Assembly: GCA_024275895.1 (NCBI GenBank)
Contig: JAJRYE010000086.1
Coordinates: 1-64,000 of the forward strand
DNA from: Alphaproteobacteria bacterium
GTDB lineage: Bacteria > Pseudomonadota > Alphaproteobacteria > Rhizobiales > BM303
Length of the DNA: 64,000 nt
Direction: 5' to 3'
A program made the translations under genes and the position numbers. Positions 54,972 through 64,000 of this stretch are shown piece after piece (within the stretch, counting starts at the first letter, position 1; every line of letters begins with the position of its first letter). The notes under the pieces were generated by a model, which did no database searches, had not been told where the DNA came from, and saw nothing but the letters and a program-made list of their open reading frames with translations.

Positions 54972-55964
54972 ATGTCAGACAATCAGCTTCATAAACTGGT
55001 CAAATTTCCGGTTTTTTACGATCTTGCAGGTAAGGTTGTGCTGATTGCCGGTGACAACGCAGCGCTGATCCCCAAGGCAAGGCTGCTGGCCATGACCGGC
55101 GCCAGGGTGAAAATCTGCGCTCCGGAGATGAAAGTTGAATTTGATGATCTGCGGCAAAATTTCAGCCCGGCCCGGGGCATCATATTCGCCGGACGCGAAT
55201 GGCGCCGGGAAGATCTGCGAAATGCAGCGCTGGCGATAGGCGCTTTCTCCGGGCTTGAAATGGCCACCCGTTTTTGCAAAGCGGCGCGTAGCGCCAAGGT
55301 GCCGGTAAATCTGGTGGACCGGCCCGGCCTGTGTGATTTCCAGATCCCCGTTATTGTCAATCGCTCGCCGCTTGTTATCGGTATATCAACCGGCGGCGCC
55401 GCGCCCGTTATCGGCCAGTGGCTGCGCGGCCGTCTGGAAACCCTGCTTCCGCATGGAACAGGCGCGGTTCTGGAGGCGGCATCGGCCCTGCGGGATAAAA
55501 TAAACGCCCGGTTGAAGAGGCCTGCCGCCAGACGCACATTCTGGAAAAAGCTGGCGGAACAGGATTTAAGCCGCCTCGCCCGGGAAAAATCGGTATCAAA
55601 AATCGAGCAAGTTATATTGAATCGTCTTGAAAAAGCCGGATATGAGGATTTTGACAAGGGCAAGGTGCTGCTGATAAGCGTTCCGGAACGGACCGAAGAT
55701 ATGCCGCTGAAAACCCTCTCAATACTGCAAAACGCCGACGTCATTATCAAATCCGGCGATGTTGATCCTGAATACCTCGATTTTTGCCGCCGCGACGCCC
55801 TCCGGATCGGGGAAGGAGACATGCCGGTTGATACTCAGCAGGTCGCGTCTTTGACGCTGGAAGGGCACTACATCGTCTGGCTTCACGGCAAGACAAGCGG
55901 GCGGAACATGGCAGACACGGCAGCCCGGCTGTCAACCGCCGGGATTGGCGTCTGGACAGCCTGA
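54972..55964 (+). CDS. cysG: CysG-like siroheme synthase with a decayed methyltransferase tail
   Basis: 330 aa. Residues 1-~210 match the CysG N-terminal module (precorrin-2 dehydrogenase/sirohydrochlorin ferrochelatase): NLVDRPGLCDFQIPVIVNRS and ISTGGAAPVIGQWLRGRLE. The NAD-loop equivalent is unusual (LIAGDNAALIPKARLL rather than a GGG motif). From ~228 to the end, KVLLISVPERTEDM, LQNADVIIKSGDV, FCRRDALRIGEGD and HYIVWLHGKT align by eye with the first half of the SUMT domain, but the glycine-rich SAM loop is lost and the rest is absent. The SUMT step is supplied by separate cobA upstream. Confidence 0.8.
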   Translation: MSDNQLHKLVKFPVFYDLAGKVVLIAGDNAALIPKARLLAMTGARVKICAPEMKVEFDDLRQNFSPARGIIFAGREWRREDLRNAALAIGAFSGLEMATRFCKAARSAKVPVNLVDRPGLCDFQIPVIVNRSPLVIGISTGGAAPVIGQWLRGRLETLLPHGTGAVLEAASALRDKINARLKRPAARRTFWKKLAEQDLSRLAREKSVSKIEQVILNRLEKAGYEDFDKGKVLLISVPERTEDMPLKTLSILQNADVIIKSGDVDPEYLDFCRRDALRIGEGDMPVDTQQVASLTLEGHYIVWLHGKTSGRNMADTAARLSTAGIGVWTA

Positions 55965-55975
55965 AACGGACCGGC

Positions 55976-56464
55976 TCAGTCCTGTAATTTTTCCACCACC
56001 CACCGGGTTACAATTGCCGTCGCCTCGGCGCATTTCATATCGCGGGCCTCATCAAAGGCCTTGTATTCCCTTGCGTTCCAGAAATCATAGGTTTTGCCGG
56101 TAAAGACCTGTTGCAGTTCCTTGCAGGTGACGCCGCCAAATTCTTGCTTGAACCGCTCGACAAGCTCACGCGCATCCTGAAAATTACCCAAACCGCGTCC
56201 CTGATCGAGCTTGTCTCTCTCGCGCCCGGATTTGGCGCTCAGCGCCATCAGGCCGCCGGTAAGCGCCCCGCAGGCCCCCTCGCCGTTGAGGCCGCCGCCG
56301 CCCGAAAGCCCGTGCGAGGCCTTGATGGTTTCATCGGTAACATAGCCCACGACCTCCTGCACACTGGCCAGAACGCATTGCGGGCAGCAGCCGAATTCAA
56401 GTTCGTAATTCAGGGCCCGCTGATAGGCTTCCTCGGCCAGCACATCCTTTTTACCGTTACTCAT
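55976..56464 (-). CDS. C_GCAxxG_C_C-type redox protein
   Basis: 162 aa with the spaced cysteines of this small family: FGCCPQC (26, 27, 30), GEGACGALTGG (Cys65), GGVTCKEL and DMKCAEA. Members are thought to bind a metal or redox cofactor; the function is not established. It is 11 bp from the CysG-like gene (convergent), at the border of the sulfur locus, so a role in sulfur or metal handling is possible. Confidence 0.75.
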   Translation of the reverse strand: MSNGKKDVLAEEAYQRALNYELEFGCCPQCVLASVQEVVGYVTDETIKASHGLSGGGGLNGEGACGALTGGLMALSAKSGRERDKLDQGRGLGNFQDARELVERFKQEFGGVTCKELQQVFTGKTYDFWNAREYKAFDEARDMKCAEATAIVTRWVVEKLQD

Positions 56465-56494
56465 ATTTCACGCTCCAACAGCCCCTTAGGCAAA

Positions 56495-58930
<2,436 letters not shown>

Positions 58931-58938
58931 TTATCCTC

Positions 58939-60168
58939 TCAGCGGCGCGTGATCGCGCCATCATTGACGTGCCAGAATGCGGCCTCGTTCTCAAGCCGGG
59001 AAAACAATCGCGCATCAGTGCCGGTCATAAAGGTCTGAACCCCCATATCCAGCAGGGCCGCAAACAGTCCATCACGCCGCCGCGCATCAAGATGAGCGGC
59101 AATTTCATCCAGCAGCAAAACCGGTCCGGCGCCCATATGTCCCCGGTTTGCGCCCTCCTGGGCAATCATACGCGTCTGGCCGAGTATCATTGCGATCAGC
59201 AAGGTTTTTTGTTCTCCCGTCGAGCACAGTTTCGCCGCCATATTTTTTGGTCCGTGCAAAACCTCCATATCCGAACGGTGCGGCCCATGCAAACAGCGCC
59301 CGGCCGCCGCATCGATTTTACGCGAATCACCCAGCATTGTACGATAATTATCCTCAACCTCCACCGCCGCATGTCCATCAAGGTCATTTTCCAGACGGCC
59401 CTTGGCGCCAAGTATGGCAAAGGGAAAAACCGCGGTTGAAGCGGCGCCGTTTTCAGGCGCCATAAGCATGTTCAGCCGCGCCGCGCTTTCCCGCCTCGCC
59501 GCTGCAATTGCGGTTCCTTGTTCGGCCATCTGCCGCTCAAGCGCCGAGAGCCAGGCGCTGTCGGGCGCGGGATTTTCCAGCAGCTTGTTGCGCTCGCGCA
59601 TGGCCCGTTCAAACGCGCTTAGCCGCCGCGCATGAGAGGGGTCATGGGCGGTGACAATGCGGTCAAGAAAGCGCCGCCGCTCAGAGGCGGGGCCTGAAAA
59701 CAGCCCGTCCATGGACGGGGTCAGCCAGATGAGGCGTAAAACTTGCAAAAATCCCCCCGGCCCGGTCTTGTTTTGCCCGTTGATACGCACAATCCGCGAT
59801 GGCTTGCCATCATTCTCATGCCCCGACGCCCGCCCGGTGCCAAGCTGCATCATCCCGGCGGGGCTCCTCACGCCAAGCCCGGCGCTCCAGCCGCCTGCGC
59901 CCTGCGCCCGCGCCAGAGTTTCCGCCGGGGCGCCTCTGAGCCCGCGTCCGGGCATGAAAAGCGAGATCGCTTCAAGAAGATTGGTCTTGCCCGCCCCGTT
60001 CTCGCCAATCAGCACCACGGGTTCCGGACCAAGCTGCAACGACAGGGAAGCATAATTGCGAAAATCGGATAAAGTGATTTTTACAATGCCTGGCCGCACC
60101 ATTTTCTCCAGCCGCGTAAAATCGGGCGAATTACAAATATCAGGATCAGGGGGTGACGTGGTATCCAT
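58939..60168 (-). CDS. recF: Recombination/replication repair protein RecF
   Basis: 409 aa SMC-like ATPase. Walker A LIGENGAGKTNLLEAISLF near residue 55, signature CSTGEQKTLLIAMILGQ, Walker B GPVLLLDEIAAHLD. It binds gapped DNA and helps load RecA. A non-conserved N-terminal ~25 residues may be too long; a start near residue 23 (MVRPG) is possible. Confidence 0.95.
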   Translation of the reverse strand: MDTTSPPDPDICNSPDFTRLEKMVRPGIVKITLSDFRNYASLSLQLGPEPVVLIGENGAGKTNLLEAISLFMPGRGLRGAPAETLARAQGAGGWSAGLGVRSPAGMMQLGTGRASGHENDGKPSRIVRINGQNKTGPGGFLQVLRLIWLTPSMDGLFSGPASERRRFLDRIVTAHDPSHARRLSAFERAMRERNKLLENPAPDSAWLSALERQMAEQGTAIAAARRESAARLNMLMAPENGAASTAVFPFAILGAKGRLENDLDGHAAVEVEDNYRTMLGDSRKIDAAAGRCLHGPHRSDMEVLHGPKNMAAKLCSTGEQKTLLIAMILGQTRMIAQEGANRGHMGAGPVLLLDEIAAHLDARRRDGLFAALLDMGVQTFMTGTDARLFSRLENEAAFWHVNDGAITRR

Positions 60169-60276
60169 GCCTGGTTACATACCAGTTTTTTGCCTGCATC
60201 AATAGCGCCGCGTGTCATAATTTACCTGAAACCTGCGCGTCCGGCCTCTCGCCGCCAAAGACAAAAAGGGATAAAT

Positions 60277-61080
60277 ATGAAACTCAGAATTGCCACCTGG
60301 AACATTAATTCGGTTCGCTTGCGCGCGCCGCAGGTCGCGCGTTTTCTTCGCGAATACGCACCGGATGTTTTATGCCTGCAGGAAACCAAATGTCCCGATG
60401 ACCACTTCCCCCACGGCGCCTTCAAGGGTGAGGGTTATGATCACATCGCCATTCACGGCCAGAAGGGCTATAACGGCGTTGCGCTCATCTCGCGGCTTGA
60501 GTTGGGCGCGGTGCAAAAACGCGGGTTTTGCGGCCGCGGCGATACCCGGCACATATCCGCCATGCTGACCGGTGTTCCGGGCAATCCGTTCATCCATAAT
60601 TTTTACGTTCCCGCCGGTGGTGATGAGCCGGACCCGGAGGTGAATGAAAAATTCGCCCATAAGCTGGACTTCCTGGATGAAATGGCAAACTGGTTTGCCA
60701 ATGGTATCGGCGATGATCCGATGATTCTGGTCGGTGATCTCAACATTGCGCCGTTGCCGGATGATGTCTGGTCCCACAAGCAGCTGTTAAAAGTGGTCTC
60801 CCACACGCCGGTTGAAGTGGAGCGTTTGCAGCAGGTGCAAAATGCCCGCCCCTGGGTGGATGTCATGCGGGTGCAAATTCCCGAACCGGAAAAGCTTTTT
60901 ACCTGGTGGAGCTACCGCTCGCGCAACTGGCGCGAATCCAATCGCGGCCGACGGCTCGATCACATCTGGGCCAGCCCTGATCTGGGAAGCAAATGCTCTG
61001 ACATGCGGATTATCGATGAGGCCCGCGGCTGGGAGCGCCCCTCGGATCATGCCCCGGTTATCGCTGATTTTAAGCTTTAA
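60277..61080 (+). CDS. xthA: Exonuclease III
   Basis: 267 aa AP endonuclease. KLRIATWNINSVR opening, LCLQETKC with the catalytic Glu, GDLNIAP with Asn, and the C-terminal His in PSDHAPVIADF. ATG 60277 follows AAAAGGGATAAAT; a 29-residue N-terminal extension would be Arg-rich and unlike the family. Acts with Nth in base-excision repair. Confidence 0.96.
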   Translation: MKLRIATWNINSVRLRAPQVARFLREYAPDVLCLQETKCPDDHFPHGAFKGEGYDHIAIHGQKGYNGVALISRLELGAVQKRGFCGRGDTRHISAMLTGVPGNPFIHNFYVPAGGDEPDPEVNEKFAHKLDFLDEMANWFANGIGDDPMILVGDLNIAPLPDDVWSHKQLLKVVSHTPVEVERLQQVQNARPWVDVMRVQIPEPEKLFTWWSYRSRNWRESNRGRRLDHIWASPDLGSKCSDMRIIDEARGWERPSDHAPVIADFKL

Positions 61081-61103
61081 AACGCGTCATTTTTTACTTG
61101 ATC

Positions 61104-61122
61104 CGGCACCGGCCCGGTGCCG
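61104..61122. terminator. GC-rich hairpin between xthA and fabI
   Basis: CGGCACCG-GCC-CGGTGCCG, an eight-base perfect stem between convergent xthA and fabI. There is no clear T-run on either side, so it could be a weak or Rho-assisted terminator. Confidence 0.4.
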
Positions 61123-61139
61123 ATTAAACGTGAAAGACT

Positions 61140-61952
61140 CTAAAGCCGTTCCGGGCGCGGGGTGGAGATGATGTTGTAGCCTGCATCCACATAGTGAATT
61201 TCGCCGGTTACCCCGCCGGAGAGCGCACTGAGCAGATAAATCGCCGCGCCGCCGATATCATTGAGCGAGACCGTGCGTTGCAGTGGCGAGTGTTTTTGCT
61301 GGAAGGCAAACATGGCGCGCGCATCGGTAATCCCGGCCCCGGCAAGAGTGCGCATGGGCCCGGCGGAAATGGCGTTCACCCGGATATCCCGCGGCCCGAA
61401 ATCCGCCGCCAGATAGCGCACCGAAGCCTCAAGCCCGGCTTTGGCCACCCCCATAACGTTGTAATTCGGCATGACCTTGCTCGCCCCGCCATAGGTGAGC
61501 GTGATCATGGCGCCGCCATCATCCATCATTGCTGCCGCCCGCCGGGCGATTTCGGTAAAGGAAAAACACGAAATCACCATTGTGCGGACAAAATTCTCCC
61601 GGCTGGTGTCGGCATAAAGCCCCTTGAGCTCGTTACGGTCGGAAAACCCGATCGAGTGCACAACAAAATCAAGCTTTCCCCATTTTTCCCGCAAGGTTTC
61701 AAACAGCGTATCCACGCTGGCCGTATCTTCCACATCGCAGGGGATCACCATATCGGAACCGGTTTGCTCCGCCAGCGGCGCAACCCGGCGCCCGAACGCC
61801 TCGCCCTGATAGGTAAAGGCCAGCTCTGCGCCCTGACCGGCCAGCGCCCGGGCAATACCCCAGGCGATGGAATGGTCATTGGCAACCCCCATGATCAGGC
61901 CACGCTTGCCCTTCATGAGGGGAGTGGGAAACGGGGATTCGATTGTACTCAT
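61140..61952 (-). CDS. fabI: Enoyl-ACP reductase
   Basis: 270 aa SDR enzyme. Nucleotide-binding GKRGLIMGVANDHSIAWGIARAL, and the FabI active-site pair in YNVMGVAKAGLEASVRYLA (Tyr-x6-Lys). Reduces enoyl-ACP in fatty acid elongation. Last of the fabA-fabB-fabI operon; 15 bp after fabB. Confidence 0.97.
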   Translation of the reverse strand: MSTIESPFPTPLMKGKRGLIMGVANDHSIAWGIARALAGQGAELAFTYQGEAFGRRVAPLAEQTGSDMVIPCDVEDTASVDTLFETLREKWGKLDFVVHSIGFSDRNELKGLYADTSRENFVRTMVISCFSFTEIARRAAAMMDDGGAMITLTYGGASKVMPNYNVMGVAKAGLEASVRYLAADFGPRDIRVNAISAGPMRTLAGAGITDARAMFAFQQKHSPLQRTVSLNDIGGAAIYLLSALSGGVTGEIHYVDAGYNIISTPRPERL

Positions 61953-61967
61953 GTATTAAGCCCTCTC

Positions 61968-63185
61968 TCAGGCGCCAAAGCGCTTGAAAACCAGCGTGGC
62001 GTTGGTGCCGCCAAAGCCGAAACTGTTCGACATGACACAGTTCAACTCGGCATTGTCGATGCGTTTGCGCACAATCGGCATATCGGCAAAATCAGGATCA
62101 AGCTCCTCGATATGGGCCGATTCGCAAATAAAGCCGTGCTGCATCATCAACAAGGAATAGATCGATTCCTGAACCCCCGTTGCTCCCAGCGAATGTCCGG
62201 TCAGGGATTTGGTGGCGCTGATGGGCGGGATTGTATTGCCGAACACCTCACGGATCGCCTCGATTTCGCGCAAATCCCCGATCGGCGTCGAAGTGCCGTG
62301 GGGATTGATATAGTCAATGTCGCAATCGACATTTTGCAGCGCCATCTGCATGCAGCGCACCGCGCCCTCGCCGGAAGGCTGTACCATGTCGTAACCGTCG
62401 GACGTGGCGCCGTAACCGATAATTTCACCATAAATCGTGGCGTCGCGCCCCAGCGCATGATCCAGCTCTTCCAGCACCACAACGCCGGCGCCGCCGGCGA
62501 TCACAAAGCCGTCGCGATTTTTGTCGTAGGCGCGGCTGGCGCTGGCGGGGGTTGCGTTATATTTGCTCGACATGGCGCCCATGGCGTCAAACAGGTTTGA
62601 CAAGGTCCAGTCCAGCTCCTCGCCGCCGCCGGCGAAAATCACATCCTGCTTGCCAAGCTGGATAATCTCCATTGCGTTGCCGATGCAGTGATTGGAGGTG
62701 GCGCAGGCCGAGGAGATGGAATAATTCACCCCCTTGATTTTGAACGGCGTTGCCAGGGTTGCCGAATTTGTTGAACTCATCGCTTTTGGCACCGCAAAGG
62801 GACCGATGCGTTTGGGGCCTTTCTCACGGGTGATATCCGCGGCCAGAACGATCGCCGGGGTGGAAGGCCCGCCCGAGCCCATGATCAAACCCGTGCGTAC
62901 ATTGGAGATATCGTCTTCCCCCAGCCCGGCATCCGCGATCGCCTGTTGCATGGCGATATAATTCCATGCCGCGCCCGCGCCCATAAAGCGCCGCGTGCGC
63001 CGGTCCAGCACCTTTTCCCAGTCCAGCTCCGGCATGCCCTGCACCTGGGAGCGAAAGCCAAGTTCGGCGTATTTTTCCGCCCGGCTTATTCCCGACCGCG
63101 CCATGCGCAGTGATTCCGTGACCTCATCGGTTGAATTGCCGATGCTTGAAACAATTCCCATTCCCGTAACGACAACGCGCCGCAT
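61968..63185 (-). CDS. fabB: 3-oxoacyl-ACP synthase I
   Basis: 405 aa ketoacyl synthase. Catalytic Cys in [12 protein letters not shown] near residue 160, the His-His pair in [11 protein letters not shown] and [12 protein letters not shown], and [13 protein letters not shown] typical of KAS I, needed for unsaturated fatty acids. The long plus-strand frame over this gene (61194-62600) is a shadow. Confidence 0.97.
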   Translation of the reverse strand: MRRVVVTGMGIVSSIGNSTDEVTESLRMARSGISRAEKYAELGFRSQVQGMPELDWEKVLDRRTRRFMGAGAAWNYIAMQQAIADAGLGEDDISNVRTGLIMGSGGPSTPAIVLAADITREKGPKRIGPFAVPKAMSSTNSATLATPFKIKGVNYSISSACATSNHCIGNAMEIIQLGKQDVIFAGGGEELDWTLSNLFDAMGAMSSKYNATPASASRAYDKNRDGFVIAGGAGVVVLEELDHALGRDATIYGEIIGYGATSDGYDMVQPSGEGAVRCMQMALQNVDCDIDYINPHGTSTPIGDLREIEAIREVFGNTIPPISATKSLTGHSLGATGVQESIYSLLMMQHGFICESAHIEELDPDFADMPIVRKRIDNAELNCVMSNSFGFGGTNATLVFKRFGA

Positions 63186-63230
63186 GATGACCTCTCATGT
63201 TGTATTTTCTGACCCGCGATTATCCCGCGT

Positions 63231-63746
63231 TTATTTCCCGTCGTCCTGAAACAGGCCGACCCGCATATCCCTGGTGGTGTAGATCACTTCGCCATCGGCG
63301 CGCAGGGTCCCCTCGCCGCAGCCCAGAACAAGGCGCCTTCTGATCAGGCGGCTGACATCCACGGTATATTCAAGTTTTGTCACCTCCGGCGTCACCATGC
63401 CGGTGAATTTGACCTCACCGACGCCAAGCGCCCGTCCGCGCCCCGGCTCACCGAGCCAGCCGAGGAAAAAGCCCAGCATCTGCCACAGGGCGTCGAGTCC
63501 AAGGCAGCCGGGCATAACCGGATCGCCCTTGAAATGACAGGCAAAGAACCACAAATCCGGATTGACATCCAGTTCGGCCACAATCTGCCCCTTGCCGTGC
63601 GGGCCACCCGTTTCGGTGATGCTGGTAATCCGGTCGAACATCAGCATCGGCGGCAGGGGCAACTGGGCGTTTCCGGAGCCAAACATCTCCCCGCGCCCAC
63701 AGGAGAGAAGATCTTCATAATCATATTGTGATTTTTGCTGCACCAT
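63231..63746 (-). CDS. fabA: 3-hydroxydecanoyl-ACP dehydratase/isomerase
   Basis: 171 aa hot-dog enzyme. [23 protein letters not shown] carries the catalytic His and Asp. It introduces the cis double bond in anaerobic unsaturated fatty acid synthesis. First gene of fabA-fabB-fabI, which is the usual alphaproteobacterial order. Confidence 0.97.
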   Translation of the reverse strand: MVQQKSQYDYEDLLSCGRGEMFGSGNAQLPLPPMLMFDRITSITETGGPHGKGQIVAELDVNPDLWFFACHFKGDPVMPGCLGLDALWQMLGFFLGWLGEPGRGRALGVGEVKFTGMVTPEVTKLEYTVDVSRLIRRRLVLGCGEGTLRADGEVIYTTRDMRVGLFQDDGK

Positions 63747-64000
63747 TTTTATTCCCGCAAATTACCAGTGACTCTGGAGCCTGCTGCTTCAGTTGAAGTT
63801 GTTGACAAAACACCAAGCCTGATTGCTTCCTATCACAGGCGCAAGGCGAGGCAAAGAGATGATTGGTCGGGACAATATGCCACATCGTCAAATTATCCTT
63901 TTAAGTTGCGGAGTTGCGCCGGACTGCCGTATTATTAGAAGTCTTATAATTTACGGGCTGCCGGAATTTCGGTAGTCTGTTCCAACCGGGATCGTATCTA
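63747..64000. other. Right-edge region upstream of fabA
   Basis: 254 bp to the window edge. It should contain the fabA promoter. An AT-rich stretch (AGAAGTCTTATAATT near 63940-63954) is the main feature. irr often lies divergent from fabA in alphaproteobacteria, but no frame here reads as Irr. No gene is called. Confidence 0.4.

Noticed and set aside
61194-62600. 468-codon plus-strand open frame
   Set aside because: It is a shadow of fabI and fabB, both with intact catalytic motifs; the translation is low-complexity and His/Gly-rich.
63735-63938. 67-codon frame at the right edge, possible irr start
   Set aside because: The translation does not resemble Irr or any Fur-family N-terminus, and it overlaps the fabA start.

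Overview
The window looks like chromosome from a sulfur-oxidising alphaproteobacterium. Three things point to the class: the gene order parB-parA-rsmG-mnmG-mnmE-rho-hemJ-hemE | DUF299-maf-aroE-coaE-dnaQ, the TTAA-N7-TTAA (CtrA-type) motif next to DnaA boxes, and alphaproteobacterial marker genes (a DUF3576 lipoprotein before leuS, a TimA/Tim44-like gene before mltA and smr, a DUF2628 gene inside the his operon, fabA-fabB-fabI). I cannot name a genus. No rRNA, tRNA, CRISPR array, prophage or transposase gene was recognised.

Layout. 0-11 kb: end of mtaB, ftsY, ppa, a lipoamide-dehydrogenase-like flavoprotein, trxC, a secreted nuclease, an aminotransferase, then a DUF3576 lipoprotein-leuS-lptE-holA run. 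11-21 kb: parB, parA, rsmG, mnmG, mnmE, rho, hemJ and hemE, nearly all on the minus strand, with two perfect parS sites. 20.9-21.3 kb: the likely replication origin. 21.3-25 kb: plus-strand genes running away from it (DUF299 regulator, maf, aroE, coaE, dnaQ). 25-39 kb: housekeeping genes (secB, fxsA, timA-like, mltA, smr, hslUV, hisBHAFE, coaA, nth, a CysZ-like gene, an adenosine kinase-like gene, a CpaC N-domain protein).

39-56 kb holds the metabolic signature: dsrE2, then a complete oxidative-type dissimilatory sulfite reductase locus, dsrA-B-E-F-H-C-M-K-L-J-O-P-N, followed by cobA, tusA and a CysG-like gene. DsrEFH, TusA and DsrE2 would relay sulfane sulfur to DsrC. DsrMKJOP would link DsrC trisulfide to the quinone pool and periplasm, DsrL would supply electron exchange with NAD(P), and DsrAB would oxidise the sulfur to sulfite. 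CobA, the CysG-like protein and DsrN supply siroheme and its amide. dsrEFH and dsrL are present and no dsrD is seen, which favours the oxidative direction. 56-64 kb: gyrB, recF, xthA and fabI-fabB-fabA.

Unusual points: (1) three otherwise intact genes (hslU, an adenosine kinase-like gene, dsrN) each carry one in-frame TAA in place of what is or could be a Glu or Lys codon; (2) a ~220-bp dispersed repeat occurs twice with hairpins that appear to be conserved by compensatory change; (3) three imperfect palindromes share an asymmetric 4-nt bulge; (4) a dienelactone-hydrolase-like protein has Gly where the catalytic Cys should be; (5) the CysG-like protein ends in what looks like half of a decayed methyltransferase domain. 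All assignments come from reading motifs; no database search was run.
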